64,000 nucleotides of DNA, taken from positions 689,424 to 753,423 of the forward strand of contig JADCRB010000013.1 of assembly GCA_021464245.1 (NCBI GenBank), given 5' to 3'. The notes below the pieces were generated by a model, which was not told the DNA's origin, ran no database searches, and saw only the letters and a list, made by a program, of their open reading frames with translations. The number at the start of each line of letters is the position of its first letter. Positions within the stretch are counted from its first letter, which is position 1. Positions 1 through 10,792 of the stretch are shown here, piece by piece. The DNA is from Carallia brachiata (Eukaryota > Streptophyta > Magnoliopsida > Malpighiales > Rhizophoraceae). The translations under genes and the position numbers were made by a program.

Positions 1-365
1 AATTACTCGAACCTATGAGGTCACAATAAAGTAACTTTATTATTATACCGATGATCTCCCTTCATTAGATCAGTTGGCGAAGATATTTATGTAAGTAGCA
101 TTATTCGACAATAAAATCAGTATAGCTAATAAGGAAGAAGTAAAGAGAATTAGAATTCCCCTTTGGATAGTATAGCTATTTTTATATACTTCTGTTTAGT
201 ACATAGATATAGCTATTTTATATTCTTCATAAACCCCTATAGAACTCGCTGATGTTTCTACACCTTCAGCAATTTAGTAAAACAACGTGAAATTCAAAAT
301 ATTCATAAAAGGATGGAAGAACGAAATTATAAGAAGAATTTTAAATTAAGTATATAACGGCAAAC
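1..365. other. VPS3 last visible intron, no exon found
   Basis: AT-rich. No continuation of the VPS3 C-terminus was found on the minus strand, so the last exon should lie to the left of the window. Nothing else is recognised. Confidence 0.6.
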
Positions 366-536
366 CTTGTAACAGACAACAGTATCATTTGGGAACATTG
401 CAAACAATTTAGTTCCAAGATGGGCATGACAAGAATCACAAAGGCTCTCATCATTTATTTGCACATGCCATGATCTTTCTTCTAATCTTGCAAGTCTACT
501 ATCAATATCTACAGCTCGAGACAAATTATGCACAAT
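366..536 (-). CDS. VPS3: VPS3 exon 13 (conserved Cys-rich C-terminus)
   Basis: 57 intact codons from acceptor TTTAG|ATTGTG to donor CAAG|GTTTGC. It encodes IVHNLSRAVDIDSRLARLEE, HVQINDESLCDSCHA and GTKLFAMFPNDTVVCYK, with Cys pairs typical of the Vps39/Vps3 C-terminus. The terminal exon expected downstream is not visible in 1-365. Confidence 0.9.
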
Positions 537-823
537 CTAAAAATTTTAAGCAAATCTCAAGTAAGGGCATTAAAAGCAGCCAAGGCCAAAGATAACAAGA
601 TTGCAGTATGAGGTAGGTCAATCCAGCACTGGATGCCAAAGAATAACTATTAGACTTTAGGCATCATCATGTATTACTGCTGAATAAGAGGGGGAAGAAT
701 ACCCATATCACGCTAATTTTAAGTAACGACAACAATGATCTGAACAGAACATGAAGCTGAATAACCATGCAAGCAGCTATTTACAAAGAATTTTATTTCA
801 CAAGATGAAGTAAAAGATGTTAC

Positions 824-912
824 TTGTCCTTGACGATATGATGAAATCGAGCCCTCAACATTCTTAAAATTGTATCTGAGGCCAGCTGGAAGGGCATATT
901 CGAGGACAATGT
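824..912 (-). CDS. VPS3: VPS3 exon 12, frameshifted
   Basis: Runs from acceptor TTGCAG|ACATTG to donor CAA|GTAACA. It encodes TLSSNMPFQLASDTILRM and LRARFHH, then one base is missing near 833 before YRQGQ. This is the Vps39 domain-2 region. Confidence 0.82.
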
Positions 913-1552
913 CTGCAACACAAACCTTAATTCTCAGCAAGTTAGGGAAGGAAAAAAAAATTAAAGATAAATGAGCGCCACATCAATGGAAGAAAAATCG
1001 GTTTTATCCAATCACGCTGCTCAATGATGGTGTGTCCTTTTCCTCGTGGTTTTTTTTTGGGGTTGGGGGGGGGGGGGGCAAAGAGAACCCCCCAAAAAAA
1101 TAACAGATTGTGCTTTGCAACTTTAGCTCATAGATGCACATGATCCTTGTGAACATTCTCCAAGATTAAATTTCTTAATCTCATTTAAACAAATAAATGA
1201 AATAGAATAAAATCTAGAAGGGAAAACAATGTCCGAATAATGTGTGTCAGATAAAGAAATCAAAAGAGAATCATTCAAGATGTTTTGATCTAAACCTAAC
1301 AGCATTTCTTTTTGCAAAGAAATTGTTCAATTGCCAGTCACCAGAGCCCATTATTCATTTTCAATTTCCAGCTCATCCCATCATGAAAAGATGAAAACTC
1401 TCTAGTCAACGCTATATTTTCTAGAACTTTCCACGGCACTAAAATTCTCAATGTCCAAAGTTTTAAGGGGGCCACTCTTCTTCCTAGTTCTGCTCTACAT
1501 TGCAAAATGTCTGTGCACATAATAAAGAAAAAAGGTCAGGCCTATTTGATAC

Positions 1553-1664
1553 CTCCAATACTTGCAAAGGATCAAGAGATTCTCCATGGTTATGCAAAAG
1601 CCGAACAGCAGCTTTAAACATGGGCACTTTACCATTTTGTGGATCCAAAAACATATAAAGCAAT
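1553..1664 (-). CDS. VPS3: VPS3 exon 11
   Basis: Runs from acceptor TTCAG|ATTGC to donor GAG|GTATC. It encodes FLDPQNGKVPMFKAAV and RLLHNHGESLDPLQVLE. The first base is out of phase with exon 10. Confidence 0.85.
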
Positions 1665-2155
1665 CTGAAGAGATCGTATCAGAAAAATTAAGAAATTACA
1701 TTAAATATTGACATGCAGTCATCAAATGTATCTTTATCATACAAGGGTATCTCCTGAGCTGCATTGAGCCAATTTAGGGATGGATAATGAGCTTGGAGAA
1801 GTGCTTATTCTTGCACAAGGCGAAACTCATGCCATCATTGATTGCTCTCACTATTTTATAGGCCAAGCAAAGAAAAAGGATACTCTTTACCAGAAAAAAT
1901 ACGAACATTGGATCAGAGCAATGGCCTCTCCATGTTTAGGACAGATGGTGCTGCGCTCCAAATTTCAGTCTAAGGGCAGCAATTTTCAGTCAAATACAGT
2001 ATTAAATTTTGAAGATTCCTACTCTTGGAAAGAAGAAACTTTTGCAGATCGGTTGGCATCAAGCACTTTTCTTTTTCAAATATCATTAGGTTTTATGCAG
2101 ACATCAAAAAGAAAAAGAAACAATGAAAGAGGGAAGAAAAACGGCAAGAAACTAA

Positions 2156-2225
2156 CTGCATATATGCTTCTGGTCCGCCAATCTCTGCACAATACTGCTC
2201 AGCAGCCTCGCTGTGCTCCAGCTTC
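2156..2225 (-). CDS. VPS3: VPS3 exon 10
   Basis: Acceptor CTCAG|GAAGC. It encodes KLEHSEAAEQYCAEIG and PEAYMQ. The sequence after CAG is TTAGTT, so a canonical CAG|GT donor would need one more G. The following exon starts with one extra base. Confidence 0.8.
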
Positions 2226-3078
2226 CTGAGAGGCCATTGTATTTCAGTTTAAATAGGGAAAAATGTAATTTCCATCTAGGTCCACTACCGTAAATAAGTC
2301 TCAAAAAGCCTTCCATCTTGTTATGTCTCAACAACTTTCAGTAAGTTATTAAACATCCACACGTAAGGACCAAGGCCAGAATCGAGAAATTTGACTTCAG
2401 GAAGAAGAAAGAATATGGCTCATGTATTGATGTGTTAAGAAGTTCAAACCTTGCTCCTGTGCATGTGAAGTTTAAGCGTGGAAAAAAAGTTCTAAACACA
2501 GACCAATAAAAATAACAATCACTGATCAGAGCTCCTTATTTGGCAGTCAAGAAAGAGAATTCTCTAATAGCAATTATGTAAATAATTTAATTTAAGATGA
2601 GAGAAACCCCATGGACAGCAAATGAGATTAAAGGTGATCAAAATACTACCTGTACTACCATTTTATAATATGTCTAATTTGTAATATAGAACTTTCAGAT
2701 AATATCTGCTGACAATATCACTCCCTTGGGCAAAAGAAAATAAAAGAAATGTGGTCAAATTGACACAAATAGAGTTGGTGCATTCACAGAATTTAATACA
2801 TGATAGGCTAGGATAAGACAGAGGACCAAGAGCTTGTCCCAAATTTGGTCAGCAGAAAATCAAATCTGTGTATGCGTGTGAATTGAATAAACCATATATA
2901 TCATAAACAACTTAGAATAGAGGTAAAACAGAAAAGAAAGTAAGACTTTTTGCAGGTTGAGTTGAGAAACCCTCCATACTCATAGCCAAGCAAGCAAGAA
3001 AAACAAAGAGAGAGAGAGAAGGAGAAGAAGAAAAAAAAAACTACTGCTTTTAATGTCAAAAAATAGCTTGAAACTTAC

Positions 3079-3134
3079 AAGGCCAAAATTTGGAGCACCA
3101 ACGTCTCTTGCCCTAACTTCCTATATCAAATAGC
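3079..3134 (-). CDS. VPS3: VPS3 exon 9 with nonsense codon
   Basis: A 56-nt exon from acceptor ACAG|GCTATT to donor TT|GTAAGT. It encodes AI*YRKLGQETLVLQILAL. The TGA at 3,126-3,128 stands where the family has Leu. The phase joins exon 10 correctly. Confidence 0.83.
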
Positions 3135-3856
3135 CTGTCAAAATGGAAGCAATATTTCAATCATCAATGGGAAACAAAACCAATTTACGAACATGAAAGG
3201 GACATAGCGACGATGGCACTACATATGATATATATGAAATAAGCATGAATATTTATCTGCATACATATATGTATGTAAAATGATCATATATTTTCTTAAA
3301 AATGAAGGTTCCTTATAGCACACATGATTGATAAGACTACTTTAACTAATAGTTTGTTAACAAGTTGAAAAGGATCCATATTATTTGAAAATAACATGGT
3401 ATTTAATAAATTATAAATTAGATCATTCAATGTAAATGATGAAATAGAATACATTAATTAACATGAATAGTTTTGGTATTTTCCTTCTTAGTAACTGTTT
3501 ATTAGTATTATCAGGGAAAAAAAGGTGTCATGTATAGAACCATTAAGAATTATGATACTTTATGTGCCTCTGATATGTGTCAACACTCAACTAGAAGTAT
3601 CTGACACACAAGTCAAAATTCTAAAACTTTCTTTTGTTGCGCATGGCAAAATGTGTCCAACACGTACAGCAGCTGGCTGAGAGTAGTTATCAGTGATTTT
3701 GGAAGCATTCATGCTTCATAGCATCAATCGTCATCAATTCTTGATTGGCACCAAACAAATATAACAGATTCAAAACACCAAAGTAACAACTACAGATAGA
3801 TCATTACATTTAAGTAGGCAGAATAAAACATCAGCAAGGAAATTGGCTCGATATAC

Positions 3857-4144
3857 CTTTTCCAGCCACAATTCTGATCCTTCAATCAGGTCAAGAACCT
3901 CTTCAACACCATATAAGTCTGACAAATAAAAAAAAAAAACGGCAACCTTTCACGTACTGGACTTTGAAAGATTGAGTTCCTTCCAAAGTCATCAAATCTT
4001 GCCTCAGGCCTTCCATTATCAAGATCTTGGGAGGTACTCTCCTCTTCAAAAGTTTCAATTGCTGACTTTGCAAGTGAGAGAGCGTATAGTGTGTGGAACC
4101 GAGTGTCAATGCAGCCTTGATCTTCAATCAACCACTGCAGATAC
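3857..4144 (-). CDS. VPS3: VPS3 exon 8, frameshifted at a poly-T run
   Basis: Runs from acceptor ATCAG|GTATC to donor AAAG|GTATAT. It encodes YLQWLIEDQGCIDTRFHT, LYALSLAKSAIETFEEES and SIFQSPVRERL, then a long T-run (about 3,925-3,940) shifts the frame before LSDLYGVEEV and LDLIEGSELWLEK. The homopolymer makes a length error or slippage likely here. Confidence 0.83.
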
Positions 4145-4625
4145 CTGATAAAGAAATTTAACTTACATGGAAAATAAATTCAAGAAAACGAGAGAAATCA
4201 AAAGAAAACGATGAAACAGCAAATGGAAGGGCCTGCTTAAAAGATTCTGCATAATAGTAATGATAACAATAGCATGATTGGATGGGTAGAAATAAATTTC
4301 AGTACATGCAACCCAGAAATGTGAAGACCTTCTGGCAGAGATTGGGCTGATTAACTCTAAATAACCATTAAAAAAAAAACAATAATTATTACACCTGGTT
4401 GATTTTGTTCTTCTGTAAATGGGTTGAAATCACTTATTGCCCATTACTTACCACTAACTAAAATGAAATGCATGCTGATTTTCAACTCAACTCTGGGACG
4501 TAAAATAAATCTCTTCTTATCATTTCCACAGTGTATGAGACAAATGTATGCATTTCGATTAGGGTTGCAGATCTATTAACATATCCCTTATTTTATTCAT
4601 AATTATTTTGAAATTTGAATTTGGA

Positions 4626-5579
4626 GTGTCCAATTATCCTTCTCCTGAAAGAATGAAATTAATCCAATAGTGTCACTTTTACCTATAGTAACTAAGAAGC
4701 AGCATAACATACGAAGCTTACAACATAATGTTACATCAAGTTCCCTAAAATATTAAAAAATGAAATAAACAACTAAATATTTCCCTCTTAACCCTCATTT
4801 TTAAGAGAATTAATCGGAACTAAATGACAGCACAAAATGATGGACAAATAAAGCTGTAAAATGATAGTCCAATATTGTTAACCTTGGAAATACATTTAAA
4901 AGAACGACGCGTAGAATTTTGAGAAAGAAACAGGACCAGAAGAAGGAAATGACCAATGAACCAACCAGACCAATTCAATAGTCAGAATGTATATCCAGCT
5001 TGTTACTGAAAAGGGTTATTTGGGTAGCCATAGTCATAGTTCATCCAACAGGAATGATATCATTCAAGCAGGGAAAAGAAATACCTCACCAGAATAGAAC
5101 CTGATTTCTCAGACTCTCCTAACTATTGAAAGGCCTGGTAATTTGGTCATCAAAACCAATTTTCTAGCCTAAAGGATATTATTCTCTAGAAACAAAAAAA
5201 AAAAAAACTACTAAACTGATCAATCGATCTCCATACCTTAACTCTTGGTTAATGTAGCAGTTCCTTGAAACTTTCTACTAGCAAAGTTTCTCCCACTGAA
5301 AATACAGAAGCAAAATAATTCCTTCATATGACATACAATTCCTTAAGAACCAGGATCACATTTGATAAAGCTTACACTTGTACCATGTTACACACAAAAA
5401 CTAGATATTTCTGTTAATCTTCTTGCATAGCTGTTTGAATCCATAGTACATGACAATCACATATATTCCGTGCAGCGATTATATCTAATGTGTTTCCAAT
5501 GTTGACGCTCCCAAGCTCATAGATGTGCTTTATTTCTTAGCAATCAAACACTTTTTCCAAATGACAACTTGCATTTGCA
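4626..5579. repeat. VPS3 intron segment duplicated in the distal array
   Basis: This 954-bp part of the intron between exons 7 and 8 recurs at 44,667-45,618 and 62,718-63,666 in the same orientation, with roughly 20 scattered substitutions by eye. Shared landmarks are an A-run before the 'actactaaactgat' stretch and the 'cttttagtttcc'-free AT-rich backbone ending in 'cttgcatttgca'. This is the native copy because exons 7 and 8 flank it. Confidence 0.93.
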
Positions 5580-5818
5580 TGTTCTAGTTAGAATCGTCAT
5601 TGAATTTATTTCAACTCTTTTATCAAAGATGCACAGGTCAGGGGGTTAGATAACCATGAGAAAGCACAAGAGTTTACAGATTGTCAAGTTTTAAGTCTGA
5701 AACAGATCCTGCATCAGTTTCCACCAAGTGGCTGACAAAAATAAGGTAAAAAGACAAATCAATTGCAATGTCAATTATATATCCAACAAGCTGCATTTTG
5801 TACGTGTTGTTGACCAAA

Positions 5819-5867
5819 CTTTGAAGAATTTCAACCTTTTTTGAATCAATGGTAATAATTACTTCAT
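5819..5867 (-). CDS. VPS3: VPS3 exon 7 (short)
   Basis: A 49-nt exon found by matching the expected continuation. Acceptor TTGTAG|ATGAAG leads into EVIITIDSKKVEILQ. The donor reads CAAAG|TTTGG, where AG|GT would be needed for phase, so again one G appears absent. Confidence 0.75.
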
Positions 5868-6536
5868 CTACAATAAGAGATACATAAATTGGTGTTAATT
5901 AAAATGTCTAAATTTTCCGAAACTGATAAAATATCATACTGTAGCGGCATAATATTCTTGTAAGTTCAAGGATCCAATTAAATAGTAACATAAAAGCTAA
6001 GCATCTCAAAAGTCAAAACAGTCAAGCGCTACATGTGTATATTAAATTTCACCACTAATCAAATATACATGATGTTGGCTATAGGGTTAAAAAGAAACCT
6101 TACATCCTTTTCCAACTGAACAAACAAACATAAATACCACTATACCAGCATAGCAGAGTTTAGTGTATTTTCCTCGTCATCAAAGTGTTTTGTACATCCA
6201 TTAATGAGATTAAAGCAATTACCATGTAGCCTAAAGTAGCGAAGGCATAAAAGAAAAGCTGTACCAAAGACATGGAAGAAGAGTCTAGGAAAAAAAAAAA
6301 AAAAATCAAGCAAGAGCGACCAGATATATAAGCAGCTCCACTGTGGACCACTAAAATGGCTCAGATTTAATGAATTGTCAAAACTTGGAATACATTTTAA
6401 GTGGAAAAAATCACCAAAGGGTGGTATGGCAGCAGAGAAAGTTCTTTATAAATAGATAGTGGCAGGGGTTGATCACAGCAAAGAATGTCAGAATTAAAAT
6501 TTCAAACCATTCTATTCTCTACAACTGACATCCTAC

Positions 6537-6608
6537 CTGGTGAGAGCTGATTTGTTCTTTTTTCGATGTCAAAACCTGCACCGCAAGTACCGGGCTAATT
6601 TCTGCAAT
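6537..6608 (-). CDS. VPS3: VPS3 exon 6, frameshifted
   Basis: Runs from acceptor TCAG|ATTGC to donor CCAG|GTAGG. It encodes IAEISPVLAVQVLTS. The family's EKR-type continuation is then found one frame over (EKRTNQLSP), so one base is missing near 6,560. Confidence 0.8.
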
Positions 6609-6686
6609 CTGACAGGCCAAGAAACTCTGAGTTAGCTATCACCTTCAACATCCTGGGGAAATCATTCAAGTTGGGTGGTTTTATAC

Positions 6687-6959
6687 CCATCCAAGATGCT
6701 GGAGAACAAGCTCCTGGTCAGGTGACTCCTCGAGAATTTTAGATGCCTCAGTTGCTGCAAATTCTCGACTAGACAGGACATTTGCACTGCTATCATGTGA
6801 ATTACTCTGACCAGCAGGGTCTTTCCATAGACCAGAAGAATAATTTCTTGCCAGAATGCGTAATATGGCAAGAGCCTTTGAGCTCATCCCTTTACTTGTG
6901 TATGAGAAGGCAAGCATCCGTAAATGCCCAGAGTCATCCAAATGAGTTTCCAATGCCTC
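6687..6959 (-). CDS. VPS3: VPS3 exon 5
   Basis: 273 nt, open, from acceptor TGCAG|GAGGC to donor TGG|GTATAA. It encodes EALETHLDDSGHLRMLAF, KGMSSKALAI, NYSSGLWKDPAG, EFAATEASKILEES and VLQHLGW. It joins exon 6 in phase (W|IAEIS). Confidence 0.9.
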
Positions 6960-8154
6960 CTGCACTGCCAATTTAAGTTGTAAAGTTATTCTTCAAGCAA
7001 GCTCCGGACAACAGCCTCTCTGTTTTCCAATGCATTGGAATACTAAGATTCCAGAGTCTATTTTAGGTCTATAAACTAACCGGATGTTCACACAGAATTA
7101 CCATTATAGCATTTCAAATGTGAAATTAATTTCTGGCTCAACTATCACCACATAGATGGCCCCACTCATTTTCGGAAATTTAAAAATTTGCTTTGCAGAA
7201 TTCCTCAGTAATCTGATAGTGAAATTCAAGAAATTAAGACCACAGATGGTATGGTTTTCACAGGGGACGGTCGGCAACTTTCTTGGGAAATGAAGATGCA
7301 AATTCCATATTCTCAGTTCAGCTACTTTCTTTTCCTCTATTGAAATAGAGTGCTTACATTCAAGAAAACGCACTGTGAGCCTATTATATACTTGTGCAGC
7401 CGGCTAGAAACCACAACCATGAAATTGATTAAATGCCTAATGACTAAGGCTTGGAATAGAGGATTTACCATAGGGAGTTGCAGTTTCATCACAAAATACC
7501 TGCTTATGCAGCAGGCAAAGACTTAGAACCACCAAAATAACTAAAATAGCTAAAGAATAGCAGTAAATGAGACAATTCTCCATGCAACAATATCATTTCT
7601 GGTTAATGATCTTAATTCAACACCAAAATATCCTACGCTTGAGTAACAGCCTTTGAACCCAGGAGCTACCCCACAGTTCATAGAAAATATACAGGGTTTC
7701 ATTTCACTGAAAGAGTGGACTCCATGAATACAAGGATAACCCCATTATGCAGTCTATTACTGTTATTAATCCAGCAGTACTTAGGGGCTGGGAGGAGAGA
7801 GGAAGATAAATGGTGGGAATAAATGCTTGCGTGAGCATCCCAATTTTATCATAATTTCCACAACCATTTTCCGAATGAGTCACCCGATGAGAAAATGTTA
7901 TCTACCCATAAATCAATTTTCTAGAGCAGGACAGCTGGAACAAAATTATGTGTTAATTACAGAGATTCTTTTTTCAAAGTTCCTGATTTATGAGTCAAAT
8001 GACTATATCACAGTAACAGATCCATCTATGCAGACATTGATAAAAAGAAACATAAATTTCCTAGAAAATATCACACGCGTATATATGTATCTATATACAC
8101 ACATGTGTGTGGGGGTGTGTCATAAATTTGAAAAAAAGGAAGAGCAGCACATAC

Positions 8155-8296
8155 CACAATACAATGATTTTCAGAAGACGCAAGCTTCTCCATATCATGA
8201 ACACGGTTCAAAGCTCTATACAGATACATTAAAAGTGTATCAACCCCCTCCCTGACTAACAAAGTAAACTCTTTCTGACGAGAAACCTCCAGGTAT
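8155..8296 (-). CDS. VPS3: VPS3 exon 4
   Basis: Runs from acceptor TGCAG|ATACC to donor GTG|GTATGT, open throughout. It encodes YLEVSRQKEF, VREGVDTLLMYLYRALN and DMEKLASSENHCIV, the helical-repeat core of the protein. Confidence 0.9.
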
Positions 8297-8382
8297 CTGC
8301 AGAAGATAAACAAGAAAGAGAAGGAAATATTACCTGTCCAATAGCTACAACAGCATATACAACCTTTTCACGGAATAGACAA

Positions 8383-8578
8383 CTGATCATGTTCTTTATT
8401 GCCAACCGTATTAGATCTGCTTGTTGGTTGATTCAACATAAAATCTTCATAAACTTCAGTGTCTACACCTGCTTTTCTGAGAAAATTGGTCCTTGGGATA
8501 GTGATTAATCCATCATCTACAATATCTTCAAGTGGGGGCAGGAGAAGGATGCAAACCCCAATATCGGTTCCTGGGAAA
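8383..8578 (-). CDS. VPS3: VPS3 exon 3, frameshifted
   Basis: Acceptor TTCAG|TTTCCC. It encodes FPRNRYWGLHPSPAP, then loses one base near 8,535 and resumes as LEDIVDDGLITIP, NFLRKAGVDTEVYEDF and IRLAIKNMI. The donor reads ATCA|GTTG where phase requires one more base, so a G seems to be missing at the junction. Confidence 0.82.
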
Positions 8579-9290
8579 CTGAACAGGCAAGTTCTAAAAT
8601 ATAAATAGAAAATGACACATTTAACACACAGTACGCAAGCAAGTGCATCAAGATAATACATTATCAGTAGCACATAACATAAATGACCTAAGACTCTTGC
8701 ACATTCAGTATATAAACACTTTAACTGAATGGTGATTTTCTTTTCTTCATTCATCAAGTGCCAGACTTCAAAGTAAAGATCACCATACTGCTCAAATTTG
8801 CTTTCTTTAAATGAAAAAAAAAAAAAAAACCCACAATACCAAATTGGAAAAATACAAATAAATAACATTTCCCCAATAGTTCTTGCAGCCAACCACTGCC
8901 ACATCAATCCAAGATTCCAAGCTGCATATTCTTTAACACAGTAAAATTTCATGCTTTTCATAGATCATAGAACTATAAAATTAAACAATGATTACAAAAT
9001 TGATTATTGCCACAAGAAATACTGGAAATGGCATGATTGGAAAAACAGGGGAGAAAATCCAATTTCCAATTCAGGCTTGAAAATTTTCTGTAAAAAAAAA
9101 AAAAAAACAAGCCAGTGCTCCCAATTATCTTAATTTTCAACTTTCGTGCTCTGATTTTTCTATCAAGACAAAGTTTTACGACATTGATGCAAATCACAAG
9201 TAAAAGGCGAATCTACATAGAGGCATTAACTGCAAGCAGCTTAATAATGTATCAAAAGTGCTATAACACATGAGCCCACGAATTACATAC

Positions 9291-9566
9291 CAATAGTGAC
9301 CAGCGATTTGGATCTCGCATTATAAATGGAAATATTTCAGAAGGCTGCATTGTCTCAGACAGTAAAAAGTGATCCACTGCCTCCTCAAAATGCAAGGCGA
9401 AAAGAAAGAGAAACCCCACCTGAGCATGAACGAAGGATAGCAGCTCCTTTGATATTTCACCTTCACAGTCGAGCTCCTCCACCAAGGAGATGGCTTTCAT
9501 GAAGATCTTTTTCCTCAGTAGATCTTTGATTTGTTCTTCAGCAGGCACATTCCAGAAGTAGATAAC
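9291..9566 (-). CDS. VPS3: VPS3 exon 2
   Basis: Open over all 276 nt, from acceptor TTAG|GTTATC to donor TTG|GTATGT. It encodes VPAEEQIKDLLRKK, SKELLSFVHAQVGF, EEAVDHFLLSETMQPSE and FPFIMRDPNRWSLL. This is the Vps39 domain-1 and clathrin-repeat start, and one of the cleanest exons of the locus. Confidence 0.9.
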
Positions 9567-10792
9567 CTAACATACATGAAATGAAATAAAAAAAACTATA
9601 TATACATAAAAAATTCAATGTAACTGGCCAAGACTGCTGTTTAAAACTATGTCATAAACAGGTACGCGTATTTCAAGCTGGAAGCAGCCAAACTGCTTTT
9701 AAAAGTTTTTGACACTTAAAAACCCTTTATCAAATTGCCCCTTGGAATCTAAAACCTCTCTCCCACATAAAGTTGTGGTTCCTCGTCCAGTTAGAATATT
9801 TGTCCAACATAAAATTCCAATACATTTAGAAGGACAAACAATCAACTATATTTGCTATTACATGAGACCTAATTCAAAAAGGTTAGGAAATAGAGCAGAG
9901 AAATGGAAATGGAAGTAGAACAACAGGAAAGCAGTTTCTCCCTGATGTTCTTTTGCTTGGGTCAACGAAAGGGAAAGAAAATAAACTTGAATAGTTAAGA
10001 CATCTCTATCTCTTGGGTCACCTTTTCTTTTTTCCAAATTCCAACAAAGATTTTTTGGGTCAAACGACAAGGTCTTAACAAAGATAAGGATTATGTTCAC
10101 CAAAGACATAGAGGGGGATTCAACTGCAAACCAACCAAATTAGTTTAAGTATGATAATCACACTGACATCTAGAAGATTTTGAAGCCAGTACTTGTGCTA
10201 CCTAGAAAGGGAACCAGTTTAGCTAACTTTGAGTATGATAACTTTCCTTGGTTTGGTTCCAAGAAAAGGAAAGAAAGAAAACTCAAATCATGAAGACAAC
10301 CTTTCTTTTTAAGTCACCATCTGTTTTGATTCCAACTTGCGAGTGAGAATTGTTAGGAAAGCACTAGGTCATGCTCTTAACTAAAACAAGGATCTCTATC
10401 CCACATTTCAGGAGAAGCATAAAAAGAGATTTCAAATTCAAAACAATCAAATTGTCTTGAGCATGATAATCATATTGATATCTAGAAAATTTCAAATACG
10501 AGCACCAACTAAAGGAAGTTTCTTTCAATTAAATTTTGATCAACGTAGGTTACCCGGTAAAATGCTACCTGGCTTCCTTGGTTCATGCTTTCAATCATCA
10601 TTACCCAAAAAAAAAAAAACAATCGTAATGTGTTACCTACAGAGAAGGTTTCACTAACAGAGCTATTAAACAACTAACACAATTCCAAATGAAATTGTAA
10701 AATAGATTACAGAACAATGAAAAGACAGTGTTCGCAATAATAAAATAAGAAAAGGTCTGGTGAAATAAGAAATCAAGATACTATTCATCTGC

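Noticed and set aside
1780..2229. 149-codon plus-strand frame inside the VPS3 locus
   Set aside because: It spans VPS3 exon 10 and intron sequence antisense, with no recognisable motif.
8368..8961. 197-codon minus-strand open frame as one gene
   Set aside because: It runs through intron sequence. Only the part at 8,383-8,578 is VPS3 exon 3, and even that needs a frameshift.
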